From: Caballeronia sp. NK8
Lineage (GTDB): Bacteria > Pseudomonadota > Gammaproteobacteria > Burkholderiales > Burkholderiaceae
NCBI RefSeq assembly: GCF_018408855.1
Contig: NZ_AP024325.1
Location: 806,001-870,000 of the forward strand
Length of the DNA: 64,000 bases
Reading direction: 5' to 3'
In this document: piece by piece, positions 38,274 to 48,200 of the stretch
Layout: every line of letters begins with the position of its first letter
How positions within the stretch are numbered: position 1 is the stretch's first letter
Program-made: the position numbers and the translations under genes
Notes under the pieces: generated by a model
The model's input: the letters and a program-made list of their open reading frames with translations, nothing else
Databases searched by the model: none
What the model was told of the DNA's origin: nothing

Positions 38274-38813
38274 ATGTCCCAAGCCAATAGTTCGCAGAAG
38301 TTCATCGCGCACAACCGTGCACCGCGCGTGCAGATCGAGTACGACGTCGAAGTCTACGGTTCCGAAAAGAAAGTGGAGCTTCCCTTCGTGATGGGCGTAC
38401 TCGCCGATCTGTCCGGCAATCCCGTCGAGCCATTGCCGGCGGTTGCGGACCGCCGCTTCCTCGATATCGACATCGACAATTTCGACGAACGCATGAAGGC
38501 AATCAAGCCGCGCGTCGCGTTTTCCGTGCCCAACACGCTCACGGGCGGGGGGCAGTTGATGGTGGACATGACGTTCGAGAGCATCGAGGACTTCTCACCC
38601 GCGGCCGTCGCGAACAAGGTCGATGCGCTGCGCCAGTTGCTCGATGCACGCACGCAACTCGCGAACCTTCAGACCTACATGGACGGCAAGTCCGGCGCCG
38701 AGACGCTCGTCAACAAGCTGCTTGCGGATCCCGCGCTACTCAAGTCACTCGCGGCGTCGCCCAAACCCAGGTCCGCGGCCGACACCGATGGCTCGGAGCC
38801 CACGCTGAACTGA
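38274..38813 (+). CDS. tssB: TssB, small sheath protein
   Basis: The 179-residue product has the TssB/VipA hallmarks: FIAHNRAPRVQIEYDVEVYG near the start, LPFVMGVLADLSG, and RFLDIDIDNFDERMKAIKPR. It polymerises with TssC into the contractile sheath. The start at ATG 38274 is preceded by GGAGAC. It lies 25 bases after clpV and 53 bases before tssC. Confidence 0.95.
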   Translation: MSQANSSQKFIAHNRAPRVQIEYDVEVYGSEKKVELPFVMGVLADLSGNPVEPLPAVADRRFLDIDIDNFDERMKAIKPRVAFSVPNTLTGGGQLMVDMTFESIEDFSPAAVANKVDALRQLLDARTQLANLQTYMDGKSGAETLVNKLLADPALLKSLAASPKPRSAADTDGSEPTLN

Positions 38814-38866
38814 GCCGCAAACGAATCGGAGCACTCCGCACCAATCGAATCAGACCAAGGATACCC

Positions 38867-40372
38867 ATGGCAGCCAATCAGGCACAGACGACGAGCGCAG
38901 GCGCCACAAAGGCACACGTCGCGCACAGCGATTTCACCACCCTGCTCAATCAGGAATTCCGCCCCAAGACCGAACAGGCGCGTGAGGCGGTCGAGCAGGC
39001 GGTGCAGACGCTTGCCGAGCAAGCCCTGCATCAGTCGATCACGATCAGCGACGACGCATACAAGAGCATCGAAGCAATCATTGCGCAGATCGATCACAAG
39101 CTTTCCGAGCAGATCAATCTGATCCTTCATCACGCTGATTTCCAGAAGCTCGAGTCCGCGTGGCGCGGCCTGCATCATCTGGTGTCGAACACCGAGACCG
39201 ACGAACGTCTCAAGATTCGCTTCATGGACGTGTCCAAGGACGAACTTCGCCGCACGATGAAGCGGTACAAGGGTCTCGCCTGGGATCAAAGCCCGCTCTT
39301 CAAGCAAATCTACGAAGAGGAATACGGACAACTCGGCGGCGAGCCGTACGGATGCCTGGTCGCGGACTATTACTTCGACCATACGCCGCCCGACGTCGAT
39401 CTGCTTGGCTCGATCGCCAAGGTCGCGGCCGCCGCGCACACGCCGTTCATCTCGGGGGCATCGCCTTCCGTCCTGCAAATGGAATCGTGGCAAGAACTCG
39501 CCAATCCGCGCGATCTCACGAAGATCTTCGCGCAGAACCTCGAATATGCGCCGTGGAATTCGCTGCGCAATACGGAAGACGCGCGCTATATCGGGCTGGC
39601 CATGCCGCGTTTCCTCGCACGCCTGCCGTATGGCGCGAAGAGCAATCCCGTCGACGAGTTCGATTTCGAGGAAACCACCGACGGCGCGGATCACCGCAAG
39701 TTTGCGTGGGCGAACGCTGCCTATGCGATGGGCGTGAATATCAACCGCTCGTTCAAGCGCTACGGCTGGTGTTCGCTCATTCGCGGCGTGGAGTCGGGCG
39801 GCACGGTGGAAAACCTGCCGTGCCACACGTTCCCGACCGACGACGGCGGCATCGACATGAAATGCCCGACGGAGATCGCAATTTCCGACCGTCGCGAGGC
39901 GGAGTTGTCGAAGAACGGCCTCATTCCGCTCATCCATCGCAAGAACACCGCTCACGCGACGTTCATCGGCGCGCAGTCGATGCAGAAGCCAGCCGAATAC
40001 CACGATCCGGACGCGACCGCGAACGCGAATCTCTCGGCGCGCCTGCCGTATCTGTTCGCGTGCTCGCGTTTCGCACATTACCTGAAGTGCATCGTGCGCG
40101 ACAAGATCGGCTCGTTCCGTGAACGCGAGGAGATGCAGCAGTGGCTCAACGGCTGGATCATGAACTACGTCGATGCCGATCCTGCCAACTCGTCGCAGGA
40201 CACCAAGGCAAGCCGTCCGCTTGCGGCAGCCGAGGTGGTCGTCGAAGAGGTCGAGGGCAATCCTGGCTTTTACCAGGCGAAGTTCTTCCTGCGCCCGCAT
40301 TTCCAGCTCGAAGGCCTGACGGTTTCGCTGCGGCTCGTGGCGCGTCTGCCTTCCGTGAAAGAAGCAGCCTGA
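38867..40372 (+). CDS. tssC: TssC, large sheath protein
   Basis: The 501-residue protein is TssC/VipB. It has LESAWRGLHHLVSNTETDER and LKIRFMDVSKDEL, then GEPYGCLVADYYFDHTPPDV, and the C-terminal YVDADPANSSQDTKASRPLA. It forms the contractile sheath with TssB. The start at ATG 38867 has AAGGA upstream. Confidence 0.95.
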   Translation: MAANQAQTTSAGATKAHVAHSDFTTLLNQEFRPKTEQAREAVEQAVQTLAEQALHQSITISDDAYKSIEAIIAQIDHKLSEQINLILHHADFQKLESAWRGLHHLVSNTETDERLKIRFMDVSKDELRRTMKRYKGLAWDQSPLFKQIYEEEYGQLGGEPYGCLVADYYFDHTPPDVDLLGSIAKVAAAAHTPFISGASPSVLQMESWQELANPRDLTKIFAQNLEYAPWNSLRNTEDARYIGLAMPRFLARLPYGAKSNPVDEFDFEETTDGADHRKFAWANAAYAMGVNINRSFKRYGWCSLIRGVESGGTVENLPCHTFPTDDGGIDMKCPTEIAISDRREAELSKNGLIPLIHRKNTAHATFIGAQSMQKPAEYHDPDATANANLSARLPYLFACSRFAHYLKCIVRDKIGSFREREEMQQWLNGWIMNYVDADPANSSQDTKASRPLAAAEVVVEEVEGNPGFYQAKFFLRPHFQLEGLTVSLRLVARLPSVKEAA

Positions 40373-40392
40373 ACCCGATCGAAGGAGAGATC

Positions 40393-40755
40393 ATGCCCTG
40401 GACTTATAACCGGACCGACGGGACGCTCACCGACCCACAAGGCAATGTCGTCGCCCGCAATGGCTATTCCGGCGCGGGAGAAGGTCGCAACAATCCCGCG
40501 ATGGAAGACGTGCAGAACGTCGGCCCGATCCCGCAAGGCAGCTATGCGATCGCCCATGCGCGCCATTCGACGCGCACCGGCCCGGTGTCGATGGATCTCG
40601 CACCGGAAGTCGGCACTCACACGTTTGGCCGCAGCGCTTTCATGATTCACGGCGACAACCTGTCCCATACGGCATCGCACGGCTGCATCATTCTCCCGCG
40701 GTCTACGCGAACGCAGATCGAAGAAAGCGCGGACAGAAGGCTCGTCGTTCAATGA
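40393..40755 (+). CDS. Tlde1-type L,D-transpeptidase T6SS effector (DUF2778)
   Basis: The 120-residue protein starts MPWTYNRTDGTLTDPQGN, the usual opening of the DUF2778/Tlde1 family. It keeps the L,D-transpeptidase catalytic signature: H86 in FMIHGDN and S95-H96-G97-C98 in SHTASHGCIILPRS. Tlde1 effectors act in the target periplasm on peptidoglycan peptide stems by cleaving them or exchanging D-amino acids. It has no signal peptide, fitting delivery by T6SS. It sits between tssC and hcp with its own GAAGGAGAG ribosome binding site. Its stop overlaps the start of a lipoprotein gene (ATGA), which is the expected immunity partner. Confidence 0.88.
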   Translation: MPWTYNRTDGTLTDPQGNVVARNGYSGAGEGRNNPAMEDVQNVGPIPQGSYAIAHARHSTRTGPVSMDLAPEVGTHTFGRSAFMIHGDNLSHTASHGCIILPRSTRTQIEESADRRLVVQ

Positions 40756-41264
40756 AGCGAAGCATCTATCTCGTGCCAATGATCTTCGCGCTCGTAGCTT
40801 CGGCGTGCGTCGGCTCACCCAAGGCGCCGGAAGCTTCGCAAATCGCCCGGGACATCCAGGCGCACGGAGCGCGATCGACTGTCGCGTCGCTCGATCGCAA
40901 AGGGCAGTTCGATGCGGTGCTCGAGCGGATCGCGTCCGGAGATTCCACGTGGGTGAATCTCGCCCGGCCGCTGTCGCAGGGAACGGATGCGGGCGACTCG
41001 ACCGGTCTCACGATCGCACTGGCCACGGCGTTGCCAAGGAATCCCGCCGCTGTGCTGCGCGTGCTCGATGACGGCCCGGTGCTCGGCGCGCCGGCAGTAT
41101 GCGGCGTGCCCTTCATCGAACCCGAGGCGGGCGAAGTGAAAGCCTATCTCGAGCAGACCATTCCGGCCGTGGAACGTGTTGCGCAAACCAGGGACACCCC
41201 TCTGCGCTCGTCCTGTCTCACGAGCCTCGGACGGGCGAGGACGCAATCCGAAGCGCGGCCGTGA
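40752..41264 (+). CDS. Lipoprotein, probable immunity protein of the Tlde1-type effector
   Basis: The 170-residue product begins with a lipoprotein signal (MKRSIYLVPMIFALVASAC, lipobox ASA-C with C19) and is therefore periplasmic and membrane-anchored. That is where a peptidoglycan-attacking effector must be neutralised. The mature part has no domain I recognise (WVNLARPLSQGTDAGDSTGL is the most structured stretch). Its start codon overlaps the effector stop by ATGA, so the two are co-translated. The immunity role is inferred from position and location. Confidence 0.75.
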   Translation: MKRSIYLVPMIFALVASACVGSPKAPEASQIARDIQAHGARSTVASLDRKGQFDAVLERIASGDSTWVNLARPLSQGTDAGDSTGLTIALATALPRNPAAVLRVLDDGPVLGAPAVCGVPFIEPEAGEVKAYLEQTIPAVERVAQTRDTPLRSSCLTSLGRARTQSEARP

Positions 41265-41329
41265 AGGACGTTGAGGCAAAAAATAATGCAGCAGGACCTG
41301 AAGTACTTTTCAACCAAAGGAGCTTAAAG

Positions 41330-41812
41330 ATGGCACAAGACATCTTCATCAAGATCAATGGCATCGATGGCGAGTCCCAGGACGCGTCGCACAAAAGCGA
41401 GATCGAGGTCGCCAGCTGGGGCTGGCGTGTCTCGCAAGATTCGATCATGCACTCGGGTAGCGGCGGCGGCGCAGGCAAGGCCAGCGTCGACGATCTGAGC
41501 TTCGAGCACATGATGGATCGCGCGAGTCCGAACCTGATGAAGTATTGCCTGACCGGCAAGCATATCGATCAGGCCGTGCTGACCGTGCGCAAGGCAGGCG
41601 GCAACCCGCTCGAGTACCTGAAGATCACGATGAGCGACGTCATCGTCACCAAGGTTCAGCCGTCGGGCGCCAGTGGCGATAACGGCATCCGCGAGCAGGT
41701 TCGCCTGTCGTTCGCCAAGGTCAAGCAGGAGTACATCGTGCAGAACGCGCAGGGCGGCAGCGGCGGCGCAGTCACCGCGGCATTCGATATCAAGGGAAAT
41801 AAGGAAGCCTGA
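41330..41812 (+). CDS. hcp: Hcp (TssD) tube protein
   Basis: The 160-residue protein is a typical Hcp: MAQDIFIKINGIDGESQD, then IEVASWGWRVSQ, and LTVRKAGGNPLEYLKITMSD. It forms the hexameric rings of the T6SS tube and may carry small effectors in its lumen. A very strong ribosome binding site (AAAGGAG) and the terminator downstream suggest high expression as for other tube proteins. The end has a Gly-rich loop (AQGGSGGAVTAAFDIKG). Confidence 0.95.
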   Translation: MAQDIFIKINGIDGESQDASHKSEIEVASWGWRVSQDSIMHSGSGGGAGKASVDDLSFEHMMDRASPNLMKYCLTGKHIDQAVLTVRKAGGNPLEYLKITMSDVIVTKVQPSGASGDNGIREQVRLSFAKVKQEYIVQNAQGGSGGAVTAAFDIKGNKEA

Positions 41813-41838
41813 TCATCCTGTCAGCCTTTGATTCACGG

Positions 41839-41867
41839 AACCCGTTTGACGACGGGTTTCGTTTTTT
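41839..41867 (+). terminator. Rho-independent terminator after hcp
   Basis: A 7-bp stem AACCCGT / ACGGGTT with a 6-base loop is followed by TCGTTTTTT, 27 bases after the hcp stop and before tssJ. It should reduce transcription into the membrane-complex genes. Confidence 0.8.
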
Positions 41868-41893
41868 GTCACCACTTCATGTGCTTTTTGCCG

Positions 41894-42406
41894 ATGCGTT
41901 CGTTCCGCTCTCTCGCTGGTCTGACTTGCACACTGACGCTCGCCGCGTGCGCCAGCAGCGTTGCGCCGCCGAAGCGCGAGCCTCTCAAGCTCGAGATTTC
42001 GATCAACGCGTCCTCGGGCGTGAATCCCGATGATCAGAAGCGTGCCGCGCCCATCCTCGTGCGCGTGTACGAACTCAAGAACGCCGACGCTTTCAACGAG
42101 GCCGATTTCTATTCCCTGCAGGACAAGGACAAGACCGTGCTCGCGGACGACCTCGTCGCGCGCGATCAATTCCTGCTGCGTCCGGGCGAACACAAGACGA
42201 TCGCCCGTAATGCCAATGAAGCGAGCACGGCGCTCGGCGTGATCGCCGCTTATCGGACGCTGCCCAGTGCAGTATGGCGCGCGAACTGGCCGCTGCCCAC
42301 GACACCCAAGGCTGCGTGGTATCGATCCACGCCCAGACTCAAACTCGACATCGATCTTGACGCCGACGCGATCAGGATCAGCGATGCCCAATCAAAGAAC
42401 AAATGA
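41894..42406 (+). CDS. tssJ: TssJ, T6SS outer-membrane lipoprotein
   Basis: The 170-residue product has a lipoprotein signal (RSLAGLTCTLTLAAC, lipobox LAA-C). A TssJ/VasD domain follows: LKLEISINASSGVNPDD, PILVRVYELKNADAFNEADF and FLLRPGEHKTIARNANEAST. It anchors the TssJLM complex in the outer membrane. No start has a clear Shine-Dalgarno sequence. ATG 41894 gives a normal signal length, and ATG 41879 five codons upstream is also possible. The longest open frame starts with TTG at 41828, upstream of the terminator, and is unlikely. Confidence 0.88.
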   Translation: MRSFRSLAGLTCTLTLAACASSVAPPKREPLKLEISINASSGVNPDDQKRAAPILVRVYELKNADAFNEADFYSLQDKDKTVLADDLVARDQFLLRPGEHKTIARNANEASTALGVIAAYRTLPSAVWRANWPLPTTPKAAWYRSTPRLKLDIDLDADAIRISDAQSKNK

Positions 42407-42418
42407 AGACTCGTCCGC

Positions 42419-43765
42419 ATGAGCTGGCATAACAAAGTCACCTGGAACGAAGGGCTGTTTCTGCGCCCGCAGCTATTCCAGCAGCAAGAGCGATACCTCG
42501 AACATTTCGCGCACAAGCGCGCGGCGCCCCTGTCGCCATTTTTCTTCGGCTTCTCGCACTTTTCAATCGACACCGAGGCGCTCGCACTGGGCAAGGTCAT
42601 CGTCAAGTCGGCGAGCGGCGTGTTCGCAGACGGCACGCCCTTCGATCTGCCCGGCAGTACGCCCCCGCCCGCGCCGCTGACGATTCGCCAGGAGCATCTC
42701 GAACAGGTGATCTATCTGGCCGTGCCTATCCGCGTGCCCAACGGCGAGGAAACGACCTTCGAGAACACGGCGGATTCGCTCGCGCGCTATGCCGTCTTCG
42801 AGACCGATGTTTGCGACGCCAACTCGATCGGTCAGGGCTACAAGACCGTCCAGTTGTCGAATCTGCGCCTTCGCCTGCTGCCGCAGAAAGAGTTGACCGA
42901 TGCATGGATCGGCTTGCCGCTCACCCGCGTCAAGTCGATGCGCGCTGATGGCAGCATCGAACTCGACGACACGCTGGTCCCGCCAGTGTCCGGCTATGGC
43001 GCGAGCGCGGTACTCGCAGGCTGGCTCGGCGACGTTCACGAACTCGCCCGCATGCGCGCCGACAAGCTCGCGCAGCGGCTCACGGGCAGCGACGGGCAAG
43101 CCGGGTCGGTCGCGGAAGTGTCGGATTATCTTCTGCTGCAGACGCTCAACCGCTACGAACCGCTGCTGCAGCATATGCGTCGCATCCCGGCCACATCCCC
43201 CGCCGATGTCTACGCGCTGCTGTTGAGCATGGCCGGCGAGTTGTCGACCTATGTGCGCCCGAGCACGCGTCGCCCGCTCGACACGCATCCGGCCTACCAC
43301 CATAACGAGCCCCATGTGTGCATCCGGCCGCTCGTCGAGGACACGCAATCGCTGCTCAACGCCGTGCTGGTGCGAAGCGCGCAGAACATCACGCTCAAGG
43401 ATGTGGGCTATGGCATGCGCAACGCGGTCGTCGACCCGGCGGAGCTCCGCACATTCTCCGCACTGGTGCTCGCGGTATCCGCGCAAATGCCTGCCGACGC
43501 GCTCGCCGACCGCTTCGTCACACAAGCGAAGATCGGTCCGTCCGAGCGTCTGCCCGATCTCGTGCGCGCGCATCTGCCGGGCATTCCGATGCAGACGCTG
43601 CCCGTGCCACCGCGTCAGATTCCGTTCAACTCGGGTTATGTGTACTTCGAAATTGCCCGTAGCGGTCCACTCTGGGACATGGTCGAAAAGTTCGGTGGTA
43701 TTGCGCTGCACGTCGCGGGCGAGTTTCCCGCGCTCCAGTTGCAGTTGTGGGGAGTGCGCGGTTGA
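42419..43765 (+). CDS. tssK: TssK, T6SS baseplate-membrane connector
   Basis: The 448-residue protein is TssK/ImpJ/VasE: it begins MSWHNKVTWNEGLFLRPQLF, has LVRAHLPGIPMQTLPVPPRQ and FNSGYVYFEIARSGPLWDM near the end. It links the baseplate to TssL and TssM. It starts 12 bases after tssJ with GAAGAC upstream. Confidence 0.94.
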   Translation: MSWHNKVTWNEGLFLRPQLFQQQERYLEHFAHKRAAPLSPFFFGFSHFSIDTEALALGKVIVKSASGVFADGTPFDLPGSTPPPAPLTIRQEHLEQVIYLAVPIRVPNGEETTFENTADSLARYAVFETDVCDANSIGQGYKTVQLSNLRLRLLPQKELTDAWIGLPLTRVKSMRADGSIELDDTLVPPVSGYGASAVLAGWLGDVHELARMRADKLAQRLTGSDGQAGSVAEVSDYLLLQTLNRYEPLLQHMRRIPATSPADVYALLLSMAGELSTYVRPSTRRPLDTHPAYHHNEPHVCIRPLVEDTQSLLNAVLVRSAQNITLKDVGYGMRNAVVDPAELRTFSALVLAVSAQMPADALADRFVTQAKIGPSERLPDLVRAHLPGIPMQTLPVPPRQIPFNSGYVYFEIARSGPLWDMVEKFGGIALHVAGEFPALQLQLWGVRG

Positions 43766-43862
43766 GCGAGCTGAAAAGGCTTACGAAGTTCAGGGGGCAA
43801 GAAGTGTGGATGAAGTCATCGCGGACCTCGGCGAGCGAGCGCCATGAAACCACGGGGCAGCT

Positions 43863-45179
43863 ATGAATACGGACGCAACGCAATTTCCGGCGATGTCGGC
43901 CTGGCCTGACGGCACGACTGATGTGGCGGGCAAACCCGACGGTTCCGCGGCCGCCAATGAGCCGCGCGAAGAACAGACGCTCGCCGGGCTGATCAGCCGC
44001 ATCCCGCCCGGGGAGCAGCAGGCGGCACGTCTGGGAGTGATCGAACAGGCGCGAAACCCGCTGCTGGAGGCGGCGCGCCCGCTTCTGCGCGCGCTCGCCG
44101 AGATCCCCCGCGACCTCGGCAAAGTGGAAATCAACGCACTGCACCAGTTGCTGAAAGACGAAGTGCGTGACTTCCAGCGCTTGTGCGAACAAGCCAATCT
44201 GCGCCGCGAGCACATGCTGGGCGCGCGCTACTGCCTGTGCACGGCGCTCGATGAAGCCGCCATGCAGACAAATTGGGGCACGCAGGCGTCAGGTGTCGAA
44301 TGGATCAGCAAAGGGCTGGCCACGGAGTTTCACGAAGACCGCCAGGGTGGCGTCAAGGTTTATCTGCTGATCGGCCGTCTCATGGCGCAACCCCAGGAAC
44401 ATATCGATCTGCTGGAAGTGATATTCCGGATCCTGAGTCTGGGCTTCATGGGTCGCTACCGGCAGGAGCCAGACGGCGCCCGCAAGCACGATGCCGTACG
44501 CCAGCGGCTCTATCACGAGATACAGGCCAATCAGGGGCCGGTGCCGACTCCCCTCTCGCCGCACCCGAATTCCGATGCGCGCGGCAAGCGGTTCTCCGTC
44601 TACGACTTCCCGGTATGGATCACGTTCGCGTCGTTCGGGCTCGTCCTGCTCGCGCTGTTTGGCTGGTTCAAGTACCACTTGCTTAGCGACGGTACATCGA
44701 TCGAGAAGCAGATCATCGACATCGGCCGTATGACGCCGCCCGCGGCGCCTCGTGTGCTGCGACTGCGCGCGTTGCTGAAGGACGAGATCGCCGCCGGCAC
44801 CGTGAGCGTAAATGAAGATGCCCGGCATAGCGCCGTCACCTTCCGGGGAGACGCGATGTTCATGCCGGGCGGCATCAACGTCGCTGCATCGATGGCGCCG
44901 TTGATCGCGAAGATCGCGCGCGAAGTGGCGAAGGTGCCGGGCAAGGTCGCGATCACCGGCTATACCGACAACATTCCGGTCAAGAGCCGTCAGTTCGCCT
45001 CGAACGACGCGCTCTCGCTCGAGCGCGCGACGCAAGTCATGCAGATGCTGCAGGCCTCCGGGGTACCGGCCGGACGACTTGAGGCCATCGGCCGCGGTGA
45101 CGCGGATCCGATCGGCGACAACGCCACGGCGCAAGGCCGCGCCCAGAATCGGCGCGTCGAAATTGCTGTGACGCCTTGA
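43863..45179 (+). CDS. tssL: TssL, inner-membrane protein with OmpA-like peptidoglycan-binding domain
   Basis: The 438-residue product contains a DotU/IcmH domain (about 70-235; ALHQLLKDEVRDFQRLCEQ, ARYCLCTALDEAAM, and ILSLGFMGRYR). One membrane helix follows (WITFASFGLVLLALFGWF), then a C-terminal OmpA-like domain (ITGYTDNIPVK, LSLERATQVMQMLQASGVPA, GRGDADPIGDNATAQGRAQN) that can bind peptidoglycan. It belongs to the extended TssL type. It forms the inner-membrane complex with TssM. About 97 bases without a gene separate it from tssK. Confidence 0.93.
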   Translation: MNTDATQFPAMSAWPDGTTDVAGKPDGSAAANEPREEQTLAGLISRIPPGEQQAARLGVIEQARNPLLEAARPLLRALAEIPRDLGKVEINALHQLLKDEVRDFQRLCEQANLRREHMLGARYCLCTALDEAAMQTNWGTQASGVEWISKGLATEFHEDRQGGVKVYLLIGRLMAQPQEHIDLLEVIFRILSLGFMGRYRQEPDGARKHDAVRQRLYHEIQANQGPVPTPLSPHPNSDARGKRFSVYDFPVWITFASFGLVLLALFGWFKYHLLSDGTSIEKQIIDIGRMTPPAAPRVLRLRALLKDEIAAGTVSVNEDARHSAVTFRGDAMFMPGGINVAASMAPLIAKIAREVAKVPGKVAITGYTDNIPVKSRQFASNDALSLERATQVMQMLQASGVPAGRLEAIGRGDADPIGDNATAQGRAQNRRVEIAVTP

Positions 45180-45267
45180 CGCTGCTTGCCGAGTGCGCCT
45201 CGGCCCCCGCGCCTTTCGTTGTCTTCGCGTGGCTCTCCACGCTGCAATCTGATCAACGGATTCAAAC

Positions 45268-48200
45268 ATGAAGAAGTTGTTGTCCTTCCTGGGTTCGCGC
45301 TGGTTTCTCGCGACCATCGCGCTCATTCTGCTCGCCCTTGGCGTGTGGTTCATCGGCCCGTACGTGGCATTTGGCGGCCTCAAGCCGCTCGAGAGCGTCG
45401 CGCTGCGCGTGACGGTGATCGCGCTGATTCTGTGCGGCGTGCTGCTGTGGCTCAAGGGCTTTTCCACCGCCGTCGTGTTCGGGGCGCTCCTGTGCCTTCT
45501 GATCTGGTATGCCGCGCCCTTGCTGAGCTTCGGAGAATCCAGGCCGCTCGCGCCGGTCGAGGCACGCGTGATCGCGATCAGCGTCGTCATCGCCGTCTTC
45601 GTGGCGTGGGCGTTGTATTGGGTATGGGGCCGCATGCGCAGCGATGAGCAGTTCCTGAAAAAAGCGCTCGCCGTCGACAGGAAAGACAAATCGCCCGCCG
45701 CCGCGCAATTGAGGGCGCTCGAAGTCCGCATGAAAGAGGTACTCGGGCGGCTGAAGTCCATGCGTACGAGCGCACGCGGCGTCGGCCGGCTTTTTCAGGG
45801 CACGCGATACCTGTACGAACTGCCTTGGTACATCACGCTCGGCGCCGCGGGATCGGGCAAGACCCGTGCGATCCTGAACGCCGGGATCCCAACGCCCAAC
45901 GGCAACGCCCGTGGCTTCGCGCAGTCAGCCGCGTCATCGGGTACGGCGGTGAACTGGTGGCTCACCAACGAAGCCGTGTTCATCGACACTGCGGGCTATT
46001 ACACGCACCTCGGCAAATCGACGCATTCGCTACCTTCTCCCGGGGACGCCGCGAGCGTCCAGTCGCTCCCGACCAGCACGGCGTTCGACGAAGTATTGCA
46101 ACGCCGCAACGCCGATAGCGACGAATGGCTCGGCTTTCTGGGACTGTTGCGCCGGCATCGTCCTCGTGCGCCGATCAATGGCGCGCTGCTCACGATCGAT
46201 CTCGGCACCCTCACCCACCCGAGCCCGACCGTGCGCGAAACCGAGGCTGACGCGCTGCGCATGCGTCTGGCCGAACTGCGCGGCACCTTGGGTATCCGCT
46301 TTCCGATCTACCTGATCGTCACGCAGATGGACCGCCTGAGCGGTTTCTCGGACTACTTCGCGTCGCTGACCGAGGAGAATCGCGCGCAGATATGGGGATT
46401 CACCTTGCCGCTCGCGTGTGCATCGCTCGAAGATCGATGTGCGGAGGAGTTGGCGCGCCTGTCGGAGCGCGTCTTCGCCGGAGTCAACACGCGCCTGGAA
46501 GACGAATACGATGTCGAGCGCCGCTGCCGGCTTGCGGCCTTGCCCGAGGCGTTCTCCGCACTCATCGCACCCTTGTCGGATGTACTGGCGCATCTGTTCG
46601 TCGAATCGCGCTATGACAACACCGAGCAGCACACGATGTTGCGCGGCGTATATTTCACCAGCGCCACGCAAGGCGACGTTGCGCACGTGGCGGAGCCGCT
46701 CACGATCATGCAACGACTCGGCACGGGCGTGAAGCGCGGGTTCGCGACCGATGCGGTCTCCGCCACGGCGAGCAAGAGCTACTTCCTGCGCGACGTGTTC
46801 AGGAAGGTGATCTTTCCAGAAGCGCATCTCGTGCAACCCAACTTGCGCTGGGAATATCGTTTCCGCCTGCTTCGCCTCATCGGACACGCACTGGCGGTGC
46901 TGCTTTTCGTCTGGCTCGCGGTGGCGCTGCACGTGAGCTTCGGCAACAACAGCGACTATCTGCAGGCGATTGCCCGCAAGACGCAGTCTCTGTCCACGAA
47001 AATCACGCAACTGTATCGCGATCCCAAGCCCGACGCCGTGCCCGACGCCCTCACCGAAGCCCGCTATTTGCCGGCGTGGACCGGCCTCGATCTCACGAAC
47101 CCCGATGCCAGTTTCCGCTACGGACTGTATGTCGCGCCGGGTATCGTCGACGTGAGCGGCGAGACGTATCGTGCGCTCGAGAACAATCTGCTGGTGCCGC
47201 AGATCGTGCATCGCATCGAGGCAGTGCTCGAGCAGTCCATCGCCAGTCAGGACACGAAATCGGCCTACGACGCATTGCGCGTCTATCTGATGCTCTACGA
47301 CCGCGCGAGATTCAACGGCGGTGAAATCAAGGCATGGGTCCTCGGCGACTGGGCGAAAACCGACAGCGCGTCGATCTATGGCGGCCGCGCATCGATGCTC
47401 GGTCATCTCGAGCAGCTATTCTCGGGTGAGCACATCGTTCAATCGCCGCTCATTCGCAACGATGGATTGATCGAGCGCGCCCGCGTTTTTCTCGATGCGA
47501 GCAACGGTACGCAGCGCCTTTACGATCGCGCCAAGGCCGCGATGCAACAGGACGCTCCCGACGATTTCACGCTCTTGCGCGTGGTTGGGCCTCAGGCCGG
47601 GACGTCGTTCACGCGCGCGAGCGGCGCGCCATTGTCGCGCGGCGTGCCGGGCATTTTCACTTTCGACGGCTATCACAATGTCTTCGACAAACGCCTCTCC
47701 GAATTTCTGCAGACGGCGCGCGAGGACGATGCATGGGTAATGGGGCGGCCGTATCTGTCCAACTGGTCGGGATCACTGCACGCGGCTCAAAAAAAAACGC
47801 TTGAGTTCGCAAAGACCGCAACGGGCGCCGACGATGCTTTGACGGATGCGGTCCGCCGTCTCTATCTGACGGAGTATGCGCGGCATTGGGCCGATTTCCT
47901 CGGTGACGTCCGCGCGGTGACGGGATCGAGCCTCAGCTTCAATCTGCAGATCCTGCGCCAGTTCGCGGCGCCCGATTCTCCGCTTGCGCGCCTCGCGCTC
48001 GCGGCAGCGCGCGAGACCACGCTTACGAAGACGTTGACGACTCAGGACAGCACGCTGATCGATAAAGTCGACGGCAAGCTGACAGAGAAAGCGAAAGCCT
48101 TGGGCATTCGCGCGCAAGACAGGGTGGAACGGGAACTCGTCGATGACCGTTTCGCGGCGCTGCGCGAGATGGTGACGGGCAATGCTCAAGCCCGCGCGGA

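Noticed and set aside
43766..43862. A possible small gene between tssK and tssL
   Set aside because: The spacer has no frame with start, ribosome binding site and plausible length.
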